From assembly GCF_024756235.1 (NCBI RefSeq), contig NZ_JANUGY010000004.1, positions 124,001 to 188,000 of the forward strand: a stretch of 64,000 bases of DNA, in the 5' to 3' direction. Below are positions 55,444-64,000 of this stretch, in pieces. The stretch comes from Massilia kyonggiensis (GTDB lineage Bacteria; Pseudomonadota; Gammaproteobacteria; Burkholderiales; Burkholderiaceae_D). Position 1 is the stretch's first letter, and every line of letters begins with the position of its first letter. Under the pieces are notes generated by a model, which was not told the origin of the DNA, did no database searches, and saw only the letters and a list, made by a program, of their open reading frames with translations. The translations under genes were made by a program, and so were the position numbers.

Positions 55444-58400
55444 GGCAGCGCCCGCGCGGCCGCGGCCAGCGCCTGTTCCAGCGCCTCCAGGCTCACGGGC
55501 TTGGTCAGGTGCTGGTCGAAGCCCGCCTCGTGCGACTGCTGCTGGTCGCTTTGCGCGCCCCAACCCGTCAATGCGATGAGGACGATCTGGCGCACGCCCT
55601 GGTCGCGCCGGATCGCGCGCGCCACTTCATAGCCGCTCATCCCCGGCAGTCCGATGTCGAGCAGCACGAGATCCGGCTGCACGTCGAGCGCCAGGTGCAG
55701 GCCTTCGGGACCGTCGCGCGCGACCCAGGTCGTGTGGCCGAGCGCGTCGAGCAGCGCGACGAGGCTGTCGGCGGCGTCCGCGTTGTCGTCGACCACCAGT
55801 ACCCGGAGGGGCGCCGGCGGCCGCGCGTCCGCCACGTCGCCCGCGCCGCCGGACCGGGCGTGCGGCGAGCCGGGGCGCAGCGGCAGGCGCACGGTAAAGG
55901 TGCTGCCCTGGCCGCGCCCGGCGGAGAACGCGTTCACGCGGCCGCCGTGCAGTTCGACGAGGCGGCGCACGAGCGACAGCCCGATACCCAGGCCGCCCTG
56001 GGCGCGATCGAGGCTGCCGCGGACCTGCGTGAACATCTCGAACACGGAACCGATCGCGTCGGGAGGGATGCCGATGCCGGTGTCCGAGACGGCCACCACG
56101 GCGTGACCGTCCTCGCGCCACGCGGACAGCGCGACCCGGCCGCCGGCGGGCGTGTACTTGGCGGCGTTGTTCAGCAGGTTGGACAGCACCTGCACCATGC
56201 GCGTGACGTCCGCCTCGAGCGGCAGCGGTTCTTCCGGCAGGTCCACGTCCAGGCGGTGGCCGTGCGCTTCGATCAGGGCGGCGCTCGTCTCCACGGCCAT
56301 CTGCGCGATGACCTTCAGGTCCACGTCCTCGCGTTTCAGTTCGATCTTGCCGCGCGTGATGCGGGCGATGTCGAGCAGGTCGTCGACGAGGTGGATCAAA
56401 TGGCCCAGCTGGCGGTCCATCATCGCGTGCACGCGCGCCAGCGCGTCCGGGTCGCGCGGCGTCATGCGCAGCAGGTCGAGCCCGGTGCGGATCGGGGCCA
56501 GCGGATTGCGCAGTTCGTGCGCCAGCGTGGCGAGGAATTCGCTCTTGCGGTGGTCGGCTTCCGACAGGTCGGCGGCCACCCGGCGCAGCTCGTCCTCGGC
56601 ACGCTTCTGCGCCGTGATGTCGCGCGTGATGGTGGCCAGGCCGATGTTGTTGCCCTCCGCATCGCGCACGGCGAAGCCCTTGAAGTACACGGGCAGCGGC
56701 GGCCGCCCGTCGGGCTGCGCGAGCCGCAGCTCGCCCTCCCATTCGGCCGCACCGATCGTCAGCGCGGCCATCACGTGGTCGCGCACGAACGGCCGGTCCT
56801 CGCGCGGGAAGAAGTCAATCATGCGCCAGGCCGCGATATTGGTGCGGTCGTCCAAGCCGGCCATGCGGCGGCCCGCCGGGTTCAGGTAGATGCCGCCCGC
56901 GTCCGGCGTGAAGATGCCGATGAAGTCGGACGACTGTTCGGCCACGGCGGCCAGGCGGCGGATGCCCTCCTCGGCGCGGCGGCGGTCGGTCTCGTCGCGG
57001 AAGTACAGCGCGAGTCCGCCCGACCCTTCCATGGGGAACGAGTTGATCTCGAACCAGCGGCCCGCGTCGTCGTCGTACGCTTCGATGCGGGAGCGCGTGC
57101 GTTCCAGCGCGGTGCGGCGCAGCGCGCGTTCCTGCGGGCTGCCCTGCAGGTGCTCGAACAGGTCCCAGAACTGCGCGCCGACCAGGTCTTCGCGCGGCTT
57201 GCGCGTGACGGCTTCCGCCGCGCCGTTCGCGTACGTGATGCGCCACGCCGGGTCGAGCGCGATGAAGCCCTCGCTCATGCTCTCCAGGATCGCGCGGGAC
57301 CGGTGCTCCGCGGCCTGCCGCTCGGCCGCCTCGTGGCGCTGCCCGATCACGAGGGACGCCGTGTTCGCCAGCAGCGCGAGCGCCGCTTCTTCCTGCGGAT
57401 TGGGCAGGCGCCGTTCGCGGTAGTACAGGGTGAACGTGCCGAGCACCGCGCCGGACGGCGCCAGGATCGGCAGCGCGCGCGCCGCGCGCAACCCGTGCGG
57501 CTGCGCGAGCAGCACGTGCTGCTGCCACAGCGGATCGGCGGCGATGTCGGCGCAGACGATCGGTTCGCCCTGCCACGCGGCGCTGCCGGCGGCGCCGGCG
57601 ACGGGACCGACCGGCACCGTGTCGATCGCGCGCTGGAATGCCACCGCGAGCGACGGCGCCGCCGCGTGCTGCAGGCGCCCGCCCGGCGCCGTCAACTGCA
57701 CGGAGGCCAGGGCCGCGCCGCCCGTGTAATCCTCGGCGGTGCGGGCCAGCACGTCCAGCACGTCGCCCAGCGGCGCGTCGGTGACGGCCAGCTCCAGCGC
57801 GCCGCGCTGGCCGATCGCGAGCAGGTTCGCGCGCGTGCGTTCGGTGACGTCGACCCCGTGCAGCAGCACGCCGGAGACGCTGCCGTCCGGTTCCCGCAGC
57901 GCCATGCACACGAAGTCGAGGAAGTGTTCTTCCAGGGCTGTGTGAGGATCCGCGGCGGGGGCCAGCAGCAGGCGCACATTGTGGCCCTCGACCGCTTCGC
58001 CGCTCGCGAACACGCGGTCCAGCACGTCGGTGAAACCCTGTCCGGCGAGTTCCGGCAGCGCTGCGCGCACGGGGCGCCAGGCGAGCTTGCGGCCGCCGGC
58101 CAGTTCCAGGAAGCGCTGGTTGGCCATCTCGATCACGTGGTCCGGACCTGTCATCACGCACATGATGGCGGGCGCGCGGTGGAAGATGTCGCGCATGCGC
58201 TCGCTGGCGGCCTGCAGTTCGCGCAGCAGCCGTTCGCGTTCGGCCTCGGCCTGGCGGCGGCTCTCGCCCAGTTCCTGTTCGCTCTCGGCCAGCCGTTCGG
58301 CGGCCAGCTTTTCGGCGGTCGCGTCGCGGATGATCTTGGCGAAGCCGAGGTGGACGCCCGCCTCGTCGCGCAGGGGCACCATCACGCCGTCGGCGTAGAA

Positions 58401-59111
58401 CCGCGTGCCGTCGCGGCGCAGATGCCAGCGGCGGTCCTCGGCGCGGCCCTGGTCGAGCGCGCGCCGCGCTTCCTGTTCCGGCTGGCCGGCGGCCGCATCT
58501 TCCGGCGTGAACAGCAGGTCGGCGCTGCGCCCGCGCACATCGTCCGGCGACCACCCGGTGATCGCGGCGGCGCCGCCTTCCCACTCCGTGACGATGCGGT
58601 CGACGTCCGTGCCGATAAAGGCATAGTCGCGGATGTTGTCGAGGATGAGGCGCAGGCGCGCGTCGCGCGAACGCAGTTGGGCGCGGTGACGTTCTTCCTC
58701 GATGCTCGCCAGCTCCGCGTTCTTGCGGTACAGGTCGATGAACACCGCGACCTTGGCGCGCAGGACGATGGGATTGAGCGGCTTGGTGAGGTAGTCGACC
58801 GCGCCCAGCGCGTACGCGCGCTCGAGCGGGAATTCGTCGGCGTCGCCGGCGGTGAGGAAGATGATGGGCAGGCTGTGCGTTCGCGGGTGTTCGCGGATCA
58901 GCTCCGCCAGCTCGAACCCGTTCATCGTCGGCATGCGCACGTCGAGCAGCACGACGGCGAAATCGTGGGCGAGCACTTCGCGCAGCGCCGCTTCGCCCGA
59001 CGTGACGGACACGAGCGCCTGGCCCAGATCCGCCAGGATGGCCTCCAGCACCGCCAGGTTGGCCGGCTGGTCGTCGACGAGCAGGATCTTGGTGGTCTGG
59101 TCGGAGGCCAT
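55440..59111 (-). CDS. Large hybrid histidine kinase, REC-PAS-PAS-GAF-PAS-PAS-HK-REC
   Basis: 1223 aa cytosolic sensor. N-terminal intact receiver (LLVDDQ, LLDVRMPTMNG, YLTKP), then PAS with FIGTDVDRIVTEWEGGAAAITG, another PAS, a GAF-like domain (GPVAGAAGSAAWQGEPIVCADIA), two further PAS domains, HisKA with [12 protein letters not shown], HATPase ([23 protein letters not shown]) and a final receiver with LLDIGLPGMSG and LTKP. Multiple PAS/GAF modules suggest several inputs such as redox or light. Start ATG 59111 because the motif begins there; the ORF extends further but lacks support. Confidence 0.95.
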   Translation of the reverse strand: MASDQTTKILLVDDQPANLAVLEAILADLGQALVSVTSGEAALREVLAHDFAVVLLDVRMPTMNGFELAELIREHPRTHSLPIIFLTAGDADEFPLERAYALGAVDYLTKPLNPIVLRAKVAVFIDLYRKNAELASIEEERHRAQLRSRDARLRLILDNIRDYAFIGTDVDRIVTEWEGGAAAITGWSPDDVRGRSADLLFTPEDAAAGQPEQEARRALDQGRAEDRRWHLRRDGTRFYADGVMVPLRDEAGVHLGFAKIIRDATAEKLAAERLAESEQELGESRRQAEAERERLLRELQAASERMRDIFHRAPAIMCVMTGPDHVIEMANQRFLELAGGRKLAWRPVRAALPELAGQGFTDVLDRVFASGEAVEGHNVRLLLAPAADPHTALEEHFLDFVCMALREPDGSVSGVLLHGVDVTERTRANLLAIGQRGALELAVTDAPLGDVLDVLARTAEDYTGGAALASVQLTAPGGRLQHAAAPSLAVAFQRAIDTVPVGPVAGAAGSAAWQGEPIVCADIAADPLWQQHVLLAQPHGLRAARALPILAPSGAVLGTFTLYYRERRLPNPQEEAALALLANTASLVIGQRHEAAERQAAEHRSRAILESMSEGFIALDPAWRITYANGAAEAVTRKPREDLVGAQFWDLFEHLQGSPQERALRRTALERTRSRIEAYDDDAGRWFEINSFPMEGSGGLALYFRDETDRRRAEEGIRRLAAVAEQSSDFIGIFTPDAGGIYLNPAGRRMAGLDDRTNIAAWRMIDFFPREDRPFVRDHVMAALTIGAAEWEGELRLAQPDGRPPLPVYFKGFAVRDAEGNNIGLATITRDITAQKRAEDELRRVAADLSEADHRKSEFLATLAHELRNPLAPIRTGLDLLRMTPRDPDALARVHAMMDRQLGHLIHLVDDLLDIARITRGKIELKREDVDLKVIAQMAVETSAALIEAHGHRLDVDLPEEPLPLEADVTRMVQVLSNLLNNAAKYTPAGGRVALSAWREDGHAVVAVSDTGIGIPPDAIGSVFEMFTQVRGSLDRAQGGLGIGLSLVRRLVELHGGRVNAFSAGRGQGSTFTVRLPLRPGSPHARSGGAGDVADARPPAPLRVLVVDDNADAADSLVALLDALGHTTWVARDGPEGLHLALDVQPDLVLLDIGLPGMSGYEVARAIRRDQGVRQIVLIALTGWGAQSDQQQSHEAGFDQHLTKPVSLEALEQALAAAARALP

Positions 59112-59241
59112 CAGTGTCTGGCGGTGTATTGATGCAAATAAGACAATGTATGCTGCGCCCTTCCGAAAGTCAATTGTGCGCGGCCGGATCCCGCGCGCCC
59201 GCACACTGGCGGCTGGCTTTCGTTTTTAGTGAATCTTGTCG

Positions 59242-60363
59242 ATGACGTTTCCCTTCCTGTCCCGATCCGGGCAATTCTTCTTTCTCAACAATGGTGTCGA
59301 CGACTGGGCCCTGGCCCTTGCCGTGACGGCCGGTAGCGCCGTCGCGATGGTGTTCCTGCGCGCGTTCGTGCTGCGGCGCATGGAAGCGCTGTCGCGCCGG
59401 ACGGAAACCCGGCTGGACGACTTCGTGACGGCGATGCTGTCGAAGACGTATCTGCTGTTCATCCTCGTGTTCGCCCTGTATTTCGGCAGCACGTTCCTGG
59501 AGCTGACGCCGAAGCAGGACAAGTTCGTCACCCGCATCGCCATCGCGTCGCTGCTGCTGCAGGCGGCGATCTGGGGAGATACCGGTTTGCGGGCGTGGCG
59601 CGACCGGTTCAGCATCGGCCCGGTCGACGGCGCGCGGCGCGCTTCGAGCAGCGTGCTGTGTTTCATTTCCCGGCTGCTGCTGTGGGTCGTCGTCACCCTG
59701 ATGATCCTCGATAACTTCGGGATCAACATCACGACCCTCGTCGCCAGCCTGGGGATCGGCGGCGTGGCCGTCGCGCTCGCCACGCAGAACATCCTGGGCG
59801 ACTTGTTCGCCTCGCTCTCGATCATGCTGGACAAGCCGTTCGAGGTCGGCGACTTCATCATCGTGGGCGACGTGCTCGGCTCGGTGGAACACATCGGCCT
59901 CAAGACGACGCGCGTGCGGGGCCTGGGCGGCGAGCAGGTCGTGTTTTCCAACGGCGAGCTGCTGAAAAGCCGCATCCACAACCACAAGCGCATGCAGACG
60001 CGGCGCGTGGCGTTCGTGCTGCGCGTCGCGTACGGGACGCCGGAGGACCAGCTGTGCCGCATCCCGCAGATCATCCGCGAGATCGTCACGAGCAAGCAGA
60101 ACGTCGACTTCGAGCGCGCCCATTTCTTCAGCTGGGGCCAGTGGTCGCTGGATTTCGAAGTCGTCTACCACTTCCGCAGCCCCGACTACATCCTGCACAT
60201 GGATGCGCAGCAGGCGATCTTCCTCGACATCTATCGCCGCTTCCAGCAGGAAGGCATCGAATTCGCGCACCCGCTCTCGATCGTCCGGCTGGATGATCCG
60301 AAGCTCGCGGAATCGTTCCTGCGCAATGGCGAGGCGATGCCGCCGGGACCGTCCGTTCACTGA
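59242..60363 (+). CDS. MscS-family mechanosensitive channel
   Basis: 373 aa. Several N-terminal membrane helices; the pore-lining segment has INITTLVASLGIGGVAVALATQNILGDLFASLSIMLDKPFEVGDFI, the hallmark of MscS, followed by the beta-domain (GLKTTRVRGLGGEQVVFSN). It opens on membrane tension to release osmolytes. ATG 59242 preferred; TTG 59236 is also possible. Divergent from the hybrid kinase. Confidence 0.93.
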   Translation: MTFPFLSRSGQFFFLNNGVDDWALALAVTAGSAVAMVFLRAFVLRRMEALSRRTETRLDDFVTAMLSKTYLLFILVFALYFGSTFLELTPKQDKFVTRIAIASLLLQAAIWGDTGLRAWRDRFSIGPVDGARRASSSVLCFISRLLLWVVVTLMILDNFGINITTLVASLGIGGVAVALATQNILGDLFASLSIMLDKPFEVGDFIIVGDVLGSVEHIGLKTTRVRGLGGEQVVFSNGELLKSRIHNHKRMQTRRVAFVLRVAYGTPEDQLCRIPQIIREIVTSKQNVDFERAHFFSWGQWSLDFEVVYHFRSPDYILHMDAQQAIFLDIYRRFQQEGIEFAHPLSIVRLDDPKLAESFLRNGEAMPPGPSVH

Positions 60364-60537
60364 TCTGTTGCACCAAAATGGACGGACTCATCCTACAAGC
60401 CAGCCGTAAGTAGTCCTATTCACCATGCATAAGTGCGCCTTTACCATGGGTTCACCTCTTCCCGATCGGGAGTCACGAGACGCTGATCCGGCAGAGGAAG
60501 TGCAAACGCGCTTTCACCAACTTAAAGGAGAACGATC

Positions 60538-60861
60538 ATGGCATCGAACAACCAACAAGGCGGTAACAAAGGCAACAACCAGAGCGGCGATACCAGCAAC
60601 CGCGGCTTCGCGTCGATGGACCCGCAAAAGCAGCGCGAAATCGCATCGGAAGGCGGCCGCGCCGCCCACGCTTCGGGCAATGCCCACGAGTTCACCTCGG
60701 AAGAAGCACGCCGCGCCGGCTCGATGAGCCACAAGAACGACGGCAACAGCCAGAGCGGCAACCGCGGCAACTCGCAAAGCGGTAACAGCACCCGCGGCGG
60801 CACGCCGGAGCAGCACGCGAAGGCCGGCTCGCAGAGCCACAAGAATGACAACAAGCGCTGA
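60538..60861 (+). CDS. KGG-repeat (Con-10-like) stress protein
   Basis: 107 aa, hydrophilic. The KGG/Con-10 motif appears as RGFASMDPQKQREIASEGGRAAH and again as EFTSEEARRAGSMSHKN, then GGTPEQHAKAGSQSHKN. Proteins of this type (for example YciG) rise in stationary or stress phase. Strong RBS AAAGGAG. A terminator follows at 60885-60912. Function not established. Confidence 0.85.
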   Translation: MASNNQQGGNKGNNQSGDTSNRGFASMDPQKQREIASEGGRAAHASGNAHEFTSEEARRAGSMSHKNDGNSQSGNRGNSQSGNSTRGGTPEQHAKAGSQSHKNDNKR

Positions 60862-60884
60862 TCATTGACGGCTTGTTGTAAGTG

Positions 60885-60912
60885 AAACCGCTGGCTTCGG
60901 CCGGCGGTTTTT
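60885..60912 (+). terminator. Rho-independent terminator of the KGG gene
   Basis: AAACCGCTGGC / GCCGGCGGTTT, an 11-bp stem (one G-U) closing a TTCG loop and ending in a T-run, 23 nt after the stop codon. Confidence 0.9.
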
Positions 60913-60975
60913 GCGTTTACGTGACGCGTCCGGAAAACCACCTTGCATTCGTGCGCATCCAATTGTGCGGGGTAA

Positions 60976-62253
<1,278 letters not shown>

Positions 62254-64000
62254 TCAACGGGCCTCGATGATGACTGCGGCGCCGCCAGCCCCTGCCAGTT
62301 GCAGGGCCAGGGCGTCGCGTGCGGTCACGTCCACGGCGCGCGTCGTGACGTTGTTCGGCGTCGCGCCGTCTTCCCAGATCGTCGCCGTGTAGCGCCCGGC
62401 CGGCAGGAAGTCCAGTTTCACCCGCTTCGTGGTCGCAGCCTCGTCGGCCGACATCGCGCCGACGTACCACGTGGTGCCGAGACGGCGCGCGAGCACGATG
62501 TCCTTGCCCGGTTCGCCGGACAGGAAGCGCGTCTCGTCCCACGCCGTCGGGACCTTGCGGATGAAGTCGAAGCCTTCCGCGTCGCGGTAGGCGTCCGGAT
62601 CGTCGGACACCATCTGCAGCGGGCTGTCGTACACGACGTACTTCGCCAGTTCCTGGCCGCGGGTGTTCTGCACGAACGGCAGCTCGGCGCGCACCTGGAA
62701 CGCCGCCGGGGTGACATTACGGAAGCCGCCCGGCGTGTAATCGATCGGGCCCGCCAGCATGCGCGTGTACGGCAGCATCAGGTTGTGCTCGGGCGTGACG
62801 AACGCTTTCATCTTGCTCCACTCCGCGCCCAATACCCCTTCCTGCGTGATGAAGTTCGGATACGTACGCTGCAGGCCGGCCGGCACATAGGCACCGTGCA
62901 TGTCCAGCAGCAGATGGCGTTGGGCAGTGGCGGCCGCGACGCGCTGGTAGAAGTCGACCACGTCCTGGTCGTCGCGGCTCATGAAGTCGATCTTGACGCC
63001 CTTGATGCCCCAGCGCGCATAGGTATCGAGCACTTCGTCCATGCGCTGCCGCACGTGGTCCCAGTGGGCCCACAGGATGAGGCCGACGCCCTTCTCCGCC
63101 GCGTACTGGACCAGCGCCGGCATGTCGATGCCGTCGGCGGCGCGGGTGATGTCGGTGGTTGGCAGCGCGACCCAGGCGTCCTTGTTGGCACCTTTGGACC
63201 AGCCCGCGTCGATCAGGTAATACGGGAATCCCGACGCTGCTGCGAAGTCGATGAAGCGGCGGTACGCGGCCATGTCCGCCTGCATGCCCATGAGCGGGCC
63301 CGACCACCAGTCCCACGCGGCCTTGCCGGGCTTGACCCAGCTGAAATCGCCCTGCGGCGCCGGATTCAGGTTGCCGACCAGGTGGGAGGCGATCAAATCG
63401 CCCGGCCGGTTGCCCAACATGACGACGCGCCATGCGGTCTGCAGCCCGCCCTGCGATTCGTAGACGGGTGCGGTACGCCCTGGCACGCCGGACAGGTGCA
63501 CGCGCAGGCCGGCGCCTTCGCGCCACAACGACGCACCCGTGTAACCTTCGAGTTGCGCCTGCGTGATCGCGTACGCGGTGCGGCCGGACGGCGTCGTGCA
63601 CACGACGGGGACGTCGTAGCCCTTCTCCTCATCCAGTTGCGTTATCTTCCGGCGCGCGAACGGCACCTCGTGTGCGCCGTCGAACACCGAGATGAGGCAG
63701 TCCGGATCGCCGGCGGGCATGAAGGCCGTCTTTTCGCCGCGCAGGCGCACCGGTGCGCCGCCGTCGATGCGGTAGCGGAACGCGACGCCGTCATCGTAGG
63801 CACGCACGTCCACCAGCAGGCGGCGCGTCGCGTCGGTGCGGTCGCGGAACTGGAGCGTCGCGGCGCGGTAGTGGTCCCGCGCAGTCGACGCCTTCGTCGC
63901 GACGAGCGGAATGGCGCGGTCGACGCTCGTTTTTGTGACCTTTTCCAGGACCAGCGCGCCGAGCTCCGGCTGGCCGTCGAATTCGAGGCCCAGCGGTGAC
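62254..64000 (-). CDS. Glycoside hydrolase family 97 (truncated at window edge)
   Basis: The C-terminal 582 codons are visible; the start lies beyond the right edge. A beta-sandwich N-domain (VRAYDDGVAFRYRI) precedes the catalytic barrel with AWDWWSGP, YLIDAGW, LILWAHWDHVRQRMDEVLDTYARWGIKGVKIDFMSRDDQ, LLLDMHGAYVPAGLQRTYPNFITQEGVLG and the C-terminal beta-domain. GH97 enzymes are alpha-glucosidases or alpha-galactosidases. The Asp of GVKIDF fits the retaining (galactosidase-like) branch, but this is not certain. Its location and signal cannot be seen. Confidence 0.92.
   Translation of the reverse strand, partial: SPLGLEFDGQPELGALVLEKVTKTSVDRAIPLVATKASTARDHYRAATLQFRDRTDATRRLLVDVRAYDDGVAFRYRIDGGAPVRLRGEKTAFMPAGDPDCLISVFDGAHEVPFARRKITQLDEEKGYDVPVVCTTPSGRTAYAITQAQLEGYTGASLWREGAGLRVHLSGVPGRTAPVYESQGGLQTAWRVVMLGNRPGDLIASHLVGNLNPAPQGDFSWVKPGKAAWDWWSGPLMGMQADMAAYRRFIDFAAASGFPYYLIDAGWSKGANKDAWVALPTTDITRAADGIDMPALVQYAAEKGVGLILWAHWDHVRQRMDEVLDTYARWGIKGVKIDFMSRDDQDVVDFYQRVAAATAQRHLLLDMHGAYVPAGLQRTYPNFITQEGVLGAEWSKMKAFVTPEHNLMLPYTRMLAGPIDYTPGGFRNVTPAAFQVRAELPFVQNTRGQELAKYVVYDSPLQMVSDDPDAYRDAEGFDFIRKVPTAWDETRFLSGEPGKDIVLARRLGTTWYVGAMSADEAATTKRVKLDFLPAGRYTATIWEDGATPNNVTTRAVDVTARDALALQLAGAGGAAVIIEAR

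Noticed and set aside
55509..59132. 1207-codon open frame opposite the large hybrid kinase
   Set aside because: Same mirror effect of a GC-rich gene; no domains and no RBS.

Overview
The window looks like one contiguous piece of chromosome from a high-GC betaproteobacterium. The Oxalobacteraceae (Massilia/Telluria/Duganella group) fits best. This is inferred from several things together: a PEP-CTERM protein with HAF repeats, an exopolysaccharide cluster of the type linked to PEP-CTERM/exosortase systems, YbiT and queuosine genes of proteobacterial type, KGG- and DUF5985-like stress proteins, and strong GC bias at third codon positions. No rRNA, tRNA, CRISPR array or complete insertion sequence was seen. 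Both ends are cut inside genes: a TonB-dependent receptor on the left and a GH97 glycosidase on the right.

Layout. 0-8 kb: receptor end, zinc alcohol dehydrogenase, SGNH hydrolase, a large discoidin plus di-haem (DUF1111) lipoprotein, RidA-like protein, and a LysR/VOC pair. 8-14 kb: an 880-bp gene-free stretch, a HAF/PEP-CTERM protein, a methyltransferase, an exported beta-helix protein and a Tat-exported tyrosinase. 14-24 kb: a nine-gene surface-polysaccharide operon on the minus strand (flippase, two FemAB/GNAT-like paralogues, DUF7033 deacetylase, O-antigen ligase, glycosyltransferase, HisH2-HisF2-WbpG). Its last three genes form the known module that builds an amidino group on a sugar. 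24-33 kb: an exported-type propeller-like protein with a slippery poly-C tract, an orphan tyrosine recombinase under a textbook LexA box, a TetR/SDR divergent pair, small stress proteins, a copper-storage-like Cys-rich protein, amidohydrolase, PnuC and an FMN-type protein.

33-46 kb is housekeeping. nadB, a sirtuin, nadC and nadA (with PnuC nearby) form an NAD neighbourhood. ybiT, LD-carboxypeptidase and a wobble-base operon (queE-queD-tadA) follow. 46-64 kb is signalling and stress: a PAS-GGDEF cyclase, a four-repeat stress-type protein, a secreted nuclease, DUF5985-like membrane proteins, PhyH, two convergent hybrid histidine kinases with a NUDIX gene squeezed between them, an MscS channel, a KGG protein, UDP-galactopyranose mutase and GH97.

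Regulatory reading. A palindrome in the tetR/SDR intergenic region recurs, 18 of 22 bases identical, upstream of the di-haem lipoprotein gene 21 kb away, which suggests one small regulon. Other dyads lie in front of the PEP-CTERM, tyrosinase and polysaccharide genes. Convergent genes are packed unusually tightly: three pairs share a TGATCA stop-stop palindrome and three more overlap at their 3' ends.
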